Below are positions 59,906-64,000 of a DNA stretch of 64,000 nt, one piece after another. Made by a program: the position numbers and the translations under genes. The notes below the pieces were generated by a model that was not told the origin of the DNA, ran no database searches, and saw only the letters and a program-made list of their open reading frames with translations. The DNA is taken from the NCBI GenBank assembly GCA_964405265.1, contig CAYONC010000009.1:1-64000 (forward strand), in the 5' to 3' direction. Numbering within the stretch: position 1 is the stretch's first letter; each line of letters begins with the position of its first letter. The DNA comes from Eshraghiella sp964405265. GTDB lineage: Bacteria > Bacillota > Clostridia > Lachnospirales > Lachnospiraceae.

Positions 59906-61291
59906 CTATTTGCTGATGATGTCCCGTATATCGTTAAAGCCTGTATGGGTTGTAACAATCATTACGGTGTCACCCACCCGGATACAGTCATTACCGCTTG
60001 GAATAATTATGCTTCCGCTGCGGTTTATAAAGCATATGAGGAGATTTTTGCGGAGATTCAGGTCTTTAAGGGAAATATCCGTAACGGGGGATTTTTCCCT
60101 GATACTGAATTCGATTGCTTCAGCCCTTGAGTCAAACAGGTGATACAGAGTTTCTATATTGCTTCCCATGGAATCCTTTTTTGCGCGGGCATAGGCAATT
60201 ATTGCTTCTGAAGTTATATATCTCGGATATACTACACTTCCGAGGTCAAGACTGTTGATTACCTCCTTAAAGTTGGAACGGTTGATTTTGGTAACAATTT
60301 TGGCATTACTGACCTTCTTTGCAAAAAGTGTTAAAAGTATGTTTTCTTCATCCATGCCTGTAAGCGGAACAAAAGAATCTGCCGTTTCAATGCCTTCTTC
60401 AAACAGAGTGGCTTCATCCGTGGCATCGCCGTTAATTATAATTGCCTTTGGAAGCTGTATACTCAGCTGTTCGCATTTGTCCTTATCTTTTTCAATGATT
60501 TTTACGGATATTCCTTTATTGATAAGCTGCTCCGCAAGGTAGTAGGTTGATTTGCCGCCGCCGGCTATTATGGTATTTCTGACACGCCATGTGTTAAAAC
60601 CGATTTTCTTCAAAAAAGTGGCTGCTTTATTGCCCTGTGAGACAAAAGATATTATGTCGCCCTTTTCAAGAACAAAAGTTCCTGACGGTATGTATAAATC
60701 GTTTTCACGTTCTACGGCACATATCAGCACATCCGAATCATGACTTTTAAGATTCATAATGGTCATTCCGTCAAGAATGTTGCCCTCAGGTATTCGGAAT
60801 TTAATCATTCGTGCCTGCCCATGGGCGAAGGAGTTAATCTGAAGAGCCGTCGGAAGGTAAAGTATTCTTGCGATTTCCTTGGAGGCTTCAAGCTCGGGAT
60901 TAATGATGAAGGTAAGCCCTAACTTCGTTCTCAGATAATTGACATCCTTGGTGTATTCAGGATTTCTTACTCTTGCGATGGCGGCACAGTCACCTGCTTT
61001 TTTTGCAACCGTACAGCACAGAAGGTTAAGCTCATCCGAATCTGTTACCGCTATGAATAAATCGGCATTGTCTATTCCTGCCTCCGACTGTATGCTGAAG
61101 CTTGCACCATTTCCGACAACACCCATAATGTCATAGGAAGATGACAGGGTACGGACCTTATCAGGGTTCGTATCAATGATAGTAATATCATTTCCTTCCG
61201 CACACAGCTGCTCCACAAGCGTTGTGCCGACCTTGCCGCAGCCTACTATAATTATGTTCAGAGTTCTCTTTTTACCGGTTTTAACTGACAT
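59906..61291 (-). CDS. trkA: Potassium uptake regulator TrkA
   Basis: 461-residue cytosolic gating subunit with two RCK units, each a Rossmann domain plus TrkA-C domain. Nucleotide loops: IIVGCGKVGTTLVEQL near residue 13 and IIAGGGKSTYYLAEQL near 242. The length and duplication mark TrkA as opposed to KtrA (single unit). It forms a two-gene operon with trkH and controls it through NAD(H) or nucleotide binding. Confidence 0.95.
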   Translation of the reverse strand: MSVKTGKKRTLNIIIVGCGKVGTTLVEQLCAEGNDITIIDTNPDKVRTLSSSYDIMGVVGNGASFSIQSEAGIDNADLFIAVTDSDELNLLCCTVAKKAGDCAAIARVRNPEYTKDVNYLRTKLGLTFIINPELEASKEIARILYLPTALQINSFAHGQARMIKFRIPEGNILDGMTIMNLKSHDSDVLICAVERENDLYIPSGTFVLEKGDIISFVSQGNKAATFLKKIGFNTWRVRNTIIAGGGKSTYYLAEQLINKGISVKIIEKDKDKCEQLSIQLPKAIIINGDATDEATLFEEGIETADSFVPLTGMDEENILLTLFAKKVSNAKIVTKINRSNFKEVINSLDLGSVVYPRYITSEAIIAYARAKKDSMGSNIETLYHLFDSRAEAIEFSIREKSPVTDISLKDLNLRKNLLICFINRSGSIIIPSGNDCIRVGDTVMIVTTHTGFNDIRDIISK

Positions 61292-61401
61292 TTTTAAATC
61301 CTCGCTTTATACTGTGTAATATAGCACTTTTGTTTATAAAAATAAAGTGGATTATCAGAGATGCCCGGCTTCCGGCATTAAGGAAAAGATTTACGGAAAT
61401 A

Positions 61402-61429
61402 TCATAATATAATTTCTTCTGCATAGAAT
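61402..61429 (+). promoter_or_regulatory. Sigma-E-like promoter of spoIIID
   Basis: TCATAAT (61402-61408, 6 of 7 to KMATATT), 13-base spacer, CATAGAAT (61422-61429, 7 of 8 to CATACAMT). This is the mother-cell sigma-E type of promoter, which transcribes spoIIID in Bacillus. No sigma-A promoter is evident. Confidence 0.55.
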
Positions 61430-61452
61430 GTAAAAAAATGCAGGGGCTTTTC

Positions 61453-61710
61453 ATGAGAAAATACATAGAGGAAAGAGCGGTAAGAATGGCACAGTATATA
61501 GTGGATAATAATGCTACCGTAAGGCAGACCGCAGGAGTTTTCGGAATAAGCAAGAGTACGGTGCATAAAGACGTAACGGAACGGCTGATATATATAAATC
61601 CTCATCTTGCTTCAGAGACCAGAAAAATTTTGGATGTTAACAAATCGGAAAGACACATAAGAGGCGGACTTGCAACAAAGGATAAATATTTGAGGGAAAA
61701 AACTAAATAA
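61453..61710 (+). CDS. spoIIID: Sporulation transcriptional regulator SpoIIID
   Basis: 85-residue mother-cell DNA-binding protein. It matches the family throughout: YIEERAVRMAQYIVDNNATV, then the helix-turn-helix RQTAGVFGISKSTVHKDVTE and the basic RHIRGGLATKDKYL end. The ATG at 61453 follows AGGGG at 6 bases; another ATG at 61438 precedes that site. Its presence with a sigma-E-like promoter and mbl downstream indicates sporulation ancestry, not proof that the strain sporulates. Confidence 0.95.
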   Translation: MRKYIEERAVRMAQYIVDNNATVRQTAGVFGISKSTVHKDVTERLIYINPHLASETRKILDVNKSERHIRGGLATKDKYLREKTK

Positions 61711-61854
61711 ATCAATCAGGTATGCCGATAAATTTAAAAATATCTAAATTCCCTCTTTTAAAATGAAGGAATATTGTTTATAATATTAGCGTGTGTGTGA
61801 AAATTGCAAACCATGTTAATAGATGATAATCCGAAGATGAAAGGGGATTCAGTT

Positions 61855-62841
61855 ATGATCAGCGCAGATATTGGAATTGATTTAGGAACAGCCAGCATCC
61901 TTGTATACATTAAAGGAAAGGGTGTAGTACTCAAAGAGCCTTCAGTGGTGGCTTTTGACAGGGATACCAATAAGATTAAGGCAATCGGCGAAGAAGCAAG
62001 GCTTATGCTTGGAAGAACTCCCGGCAATATTGTGGCGGTAAGACCGTTAAGGCAGGGAGTAATCTCAGATTATACGGTTACCGAGAAGATGATGAAGTAT
62101 TTTATCCAAAAGGCAATAGGAAGGAAGATCCTCAAGAAACCGAGAATCAGCGTATGTGTGCCGAGCGGTGTAACGGAGGTTGAGAAGAAGGCGGTTGAGG
62201 ATGCAACATATCAGGCAGGGGCAAGAGAGGTTGCAATAATAGAAGAACCCATTGCTGCAGCGATAGGAGCCGGAATTGACATTGCACGTCCGTGCGGTAA
62301 CATGATTGTTGACATCGGCGGCGGAACAACTGATATAGCCGTGATTTCACTCGGCGGAACGGTTGTAAGTACATCAATAAAAACTGCCGGAGATGATTTT
62401 GATGAGGCCATCGTGCGTTATATGCGTAAGAAGTATAACCTTCTTATCGGTGAGAGAACGGCGGAAGACATCAAGATTAAAATAGGCAGCGCGTATCCGA
62501 GAGCAGAAGCTGTTTCAATGGATATCAGAGGACGTAACCTTGTAACGGGACTTCCTAAGACCGTAACGGTTACATCAGCAGAAACGGAAGAAGCACTTAA
62601 GGAAGCTACGGCACAGATAGTCGAAGCGATCCACAGTGTTCTTGAAAAAACTCCGCCGGAGCTTGCGGCAGACATTGCAGACAGAGGCATTGTGCTGACA
62701 GGCGGCGGAAGTCTCCTTCAGGGACTTGAAGAACTCATAGAAGAGAAGACCGGCATCAATACCATGACGGCAGAAGATCCTATGACGGCAGTCGCAATTG
62801 GAACAGGAAGATTCATTGAGTTTCTTGCAGGAGAAAGGTAA
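61855..62841 (+). CDS. mbl: MreB-family cell-shape protein (Mbl)
   Basis: 328-residue actin-like protein that guides wall synthesis along the cell. The actin-fold nucleotide motifs are clear: ADIGIDLGTASILVYIKGKG at the N-terminus, VVDIGGGTTDIAVISLGG near residue 155 (phosphate 2) and GIVLTGGGSLLQGL near 275 (adenosine). Position next to spoIIID and before flhO matches mbl of Bacillus. A TATAAT (61779-61784) lies upstream with no clear -35. The ATG at 61855 follows AAAGGGG. Confidence 0.93.
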   Translation: MISADIGIDLGTASILVYIKGKGVVLKEPSVVAFDRDTNKIKAIGEEARLMLGRTPGNIVAVRPLRQGVISDYTVTEKMMKYFIQKAIGRKILKKPRISVCVPSGVTEVEKKAVEDATYQAGAREVAIIEEPIAAAIGAGIDIARPCGNMIVDIGGGTTDIAVISLGGTVVSTSIKTAGDDFDEAIVRYMRKKYNLLIGERTAEDIKIKIGSAYPRAEAVSMDIRGRNLVTGLPKTVTVTSAETEEALKEATAQIVEAIHSVLEKTPPELAADIADRGIVLTGGGSLLQGLEELIEEKTGINTMTAEDPMTAVAIGTGRFIEFLAGER

Positions 62842-62874
62842 CATACAAAATACATTATAAGGAGTCGTGAGAAC

Positions 62875-63645
62875 ATGGTTAGAGGTTTGTATACTGCAGC
62901 CACGGGCATGGTTAACCAGATGAACAGAATGGATGTTATTACCAACAATCTGGCTAATTCATCGACTACTGCTTATAAGAAGGAAGGAGCCACGTCACAG
63001 GCATTCAGAAATCTGATGGCAATTAAGATTAATGACAGTTCTGTTAATTATCTGAGCCAGCCGGTAGGCAGGATAAGTCTTGGTGTAAAAATCGGAGAGA
63101 CATATACCGATTACGGCACCGGCAATCTGCAGGAGACAGGGAATACCTATGATTTGGCATTAGGCGGGAATGGATTCTTTGCAATTTCCTATTCTGACAG
63201 GAACGGAAATGAATCAGTCCGATATACGAGAGATGGCAGTTTTACCATCAATTCGGAAGGGATTCTGATGACCAAGGATGGTGACTTCGTTTTAGACGAA
63301 AGCGGTGGTCTTATCAGTATTCCTGATGGAACGGAAGTTTCCATTGACGAATACGGAGTAATTGAAGCAGACGGTATGGAAATAGCGAAGCTTCAGATTA
63401 CGGATTTTGAGGATTATGATTATCTGAAAAAATTCGGAGAGAATATGTATATTGCCGTTGAAGGCGCTGTACAGAAAGAACCGGAAGGCAGGGTTTATCA
63501 GGGATATCTTGAATCATCCAATGTGAACGTGGTTTCAGAAATGGTTGACATGATTTCCACGTCAAGGGATTATGAAAGCAATCAGAAGGTCATACAGGCG
63601 ATAGATTCAACCCTTGAAGTTGCGGTAAATCTTGGCAAGATGTAG
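62875..63645 (+). CDS. flhO: Flagellar hook-basal body protein (FlhO/FlgF-like)
   Basis: 256-residue rod/hook-family protein. The N-terminal flagellar rod motif (LYTAATGMVNQMNRMDVITN, NLANSSTTAYKKEG) and the C-terminal VSEMVDMISTSRDYESNQKV mark the family; the length fits a distal or proximal rod protein. It is exported through the flagellar secretion system without a signal peptide. In Bacillus the gene at this place is flhO. It is 33 bases after mbl. Confidence 0.9.
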   Translation: MVRGLYTAATGMVNQMNRMDVITNNLANSSTTAYKKEGATSQAFRNLMAIKINDSSVNYLSQPVGRISLGVKIGETYTDYGTGNLQETGNTYDLALGGNGFFAISYSDRNGNESVRYTRDGSFTINSEGILMTKDGDFVLDESGGLISIPDGTEVSIDEYGVIEADGMEIAKLQITDFEDYDYLKKFGENMYIAVEGAVQKEPEGRVYQGYLESSNVNVVSEMVDMISTSRDYESNQKVIQAIDSTLEVAVNLGKM

Positions 63646-63662
63646 AAAGGGGCAGATAACCT

Positions 63663-64000
63663 ATGATGAGAGCATTATATACTGCGGCATCAGGTATGAT
63701 AGCACAGCAGACCAATGTAGATGTTATATCCAATAACCTTGCAAACGTTAATTCTACCGGTTATAAGACGTCAACGGCAGAATTTAAGTCTCTGCTTTAT
63801 CAGACACTTCAGAGCCGTTCGACAAGTGCCAACGGCGACTATAAACCGATTCCGGCACAGGTCGGAACAGGAACGAGGAACTCGTCCATTACCACACAGT
63901 TTACCCAGGGAACCATAGTGGATTCAGCCAATACTTTTGCATTTGCAATACAGGGAAGCGGGCTGTTCGGACTTATGGGGACAGACGGAGAGATATTGTA
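63663..64000 (+). CDS. flhP: Flagellar basal-body rod protein (FlhP/FlgG-like), partial
   Basis: The first 112 codons, cut by the window end. MRALYTAASGMIAQQTNVDV, then ISNNLANVNSTGYKTSTAEF, are the distal rod FlgG signature. It follows flhO by 17 bases, preserving the spoIIID-mbl-flhO-flhP order. Two start codons (63663 and 63666) are adjacent and cannot be separated. Confidence 0.92.
   Translation, partial: MMRALYTAASGMIAQQTNVDVISNNLANVNSTGYKTSTAEFKSLLYQTLQSRSTSANGDYKPIPAQVGTGTRNSSITTQFTQGTIVDSANTFAFAIQGSGLFGLMGTDGEIL

Noticed and set aside
1..64000. CRISPR array, riboswitch, rRNA or intact insertion sequence
   Set aside because: No regularly spaced repeats, aptamer-like leader, rRNA sequence or transposase was recognised on either strand by reading alone.

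Overview
The window is the chromosomal replication-origin region of a low-GC, Gram-positive anaerobe. The evidence is the Firmicutes origin order (dnaA-dnaN-yaaA-recF-gyrB-gyrA running left, rpmH-rnpA-yidD-yidC-khpB-mnmE-mnmG-rsmG-parA-parB running right), a two-subunit iron-sulfur fumarase, rubrerythrin plus superoxide reductase, a spoIIID-mbl-flhO-flhP block, and many remnants of Clostridia-type conjugative elements. A Lachnospiraceae member, possibly near Lachnospira/Eubacterium eligens, fits best; the species is inference. Coding strand flips at about 8.6-10.5 kb, as expected at an origin.

Layout. 1-1.7 kb: an outward promoter, tRNA-Ser(GCT) and fumarase. 1.7-10.2 kb: gyrase, recF, S4 protein, beta clamp, dnaA. 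The dnaA-dnaN gap holds a recognisable unwinding element (DnaA-trio, G-rich step, variant DnaA boxes); two more box-like repeats lie beside the rpmH promoter. 10.5-17.2 kb: ribosomal protein L34, RNase P protein, membrane insertase and tRNA modification genes. 17.3-18.4 kb: a kinase-less DegS-like coiled-coil protein and a DegU-like regulator. 18.4-23.2 kb: two parS sites, parAB, DUF4446, HD-GYP protein and serS.

23.2-26.3 kb: tRNA-Arg(CCT) followed by a decayed integrative conjugative element (trbL, prgI and yhcG-type fragments) that now carries an intact AAA/DUF4143 ATPase gene. 26.3-28.9 kb: a DMT exporter facing a TetR regulator, and a DEDDh exonuclease. 29-32.6 kb: a small secreted protein with a two-permease ABC transporter, driven by a promoter preceded by a 21-bp-period direct repeat and followed by the remnant of a second permease copy. 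32.6-38 kb: a two-component system facing a VTC-domain/DUF4956/beta-helix lipoprotein operon; the lipoprotein has a 39-bp tandem repeat.

38-44.9 kb: D,D-carboxypeptidase and trmB (divergent promoters sharing one -35 box), oxidative-stress genes, tRNA-Lys(CTT), aroA, a NUDIX hydrolase and citrate synthase. 45-50 kb: a run with a nucleotidyltransferase-aminotransferase fusion, an EAL phosphodiesterase and an anion permease. 50-58.4 kb: an ABC-F protein, then a surface-polysaccharide group (two paralogous initiating sugar transferases flanking an LCP ligase, UDP-galactopyranose mutase, UAP1-type UDP-sugar pyrophosphorylase). 58.4-61.3 kb: TrkH and TrkA. 61.4-64 kb: spoIIID behind a sigma-E-like promoter, mbl, and two flagellar rod/hook genes, the last cut by the window end.

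The less ordinary parts are the secreted-protein/ABC operon with its duplicated permease scar, the kinase-less DegS/DegU pair, the nucleotidyltransferase-aminotransferase fusion, and the ATPase lodged inside a dead conjugation module. No CRISPR array, intact transposase or rRNA gene was seen.
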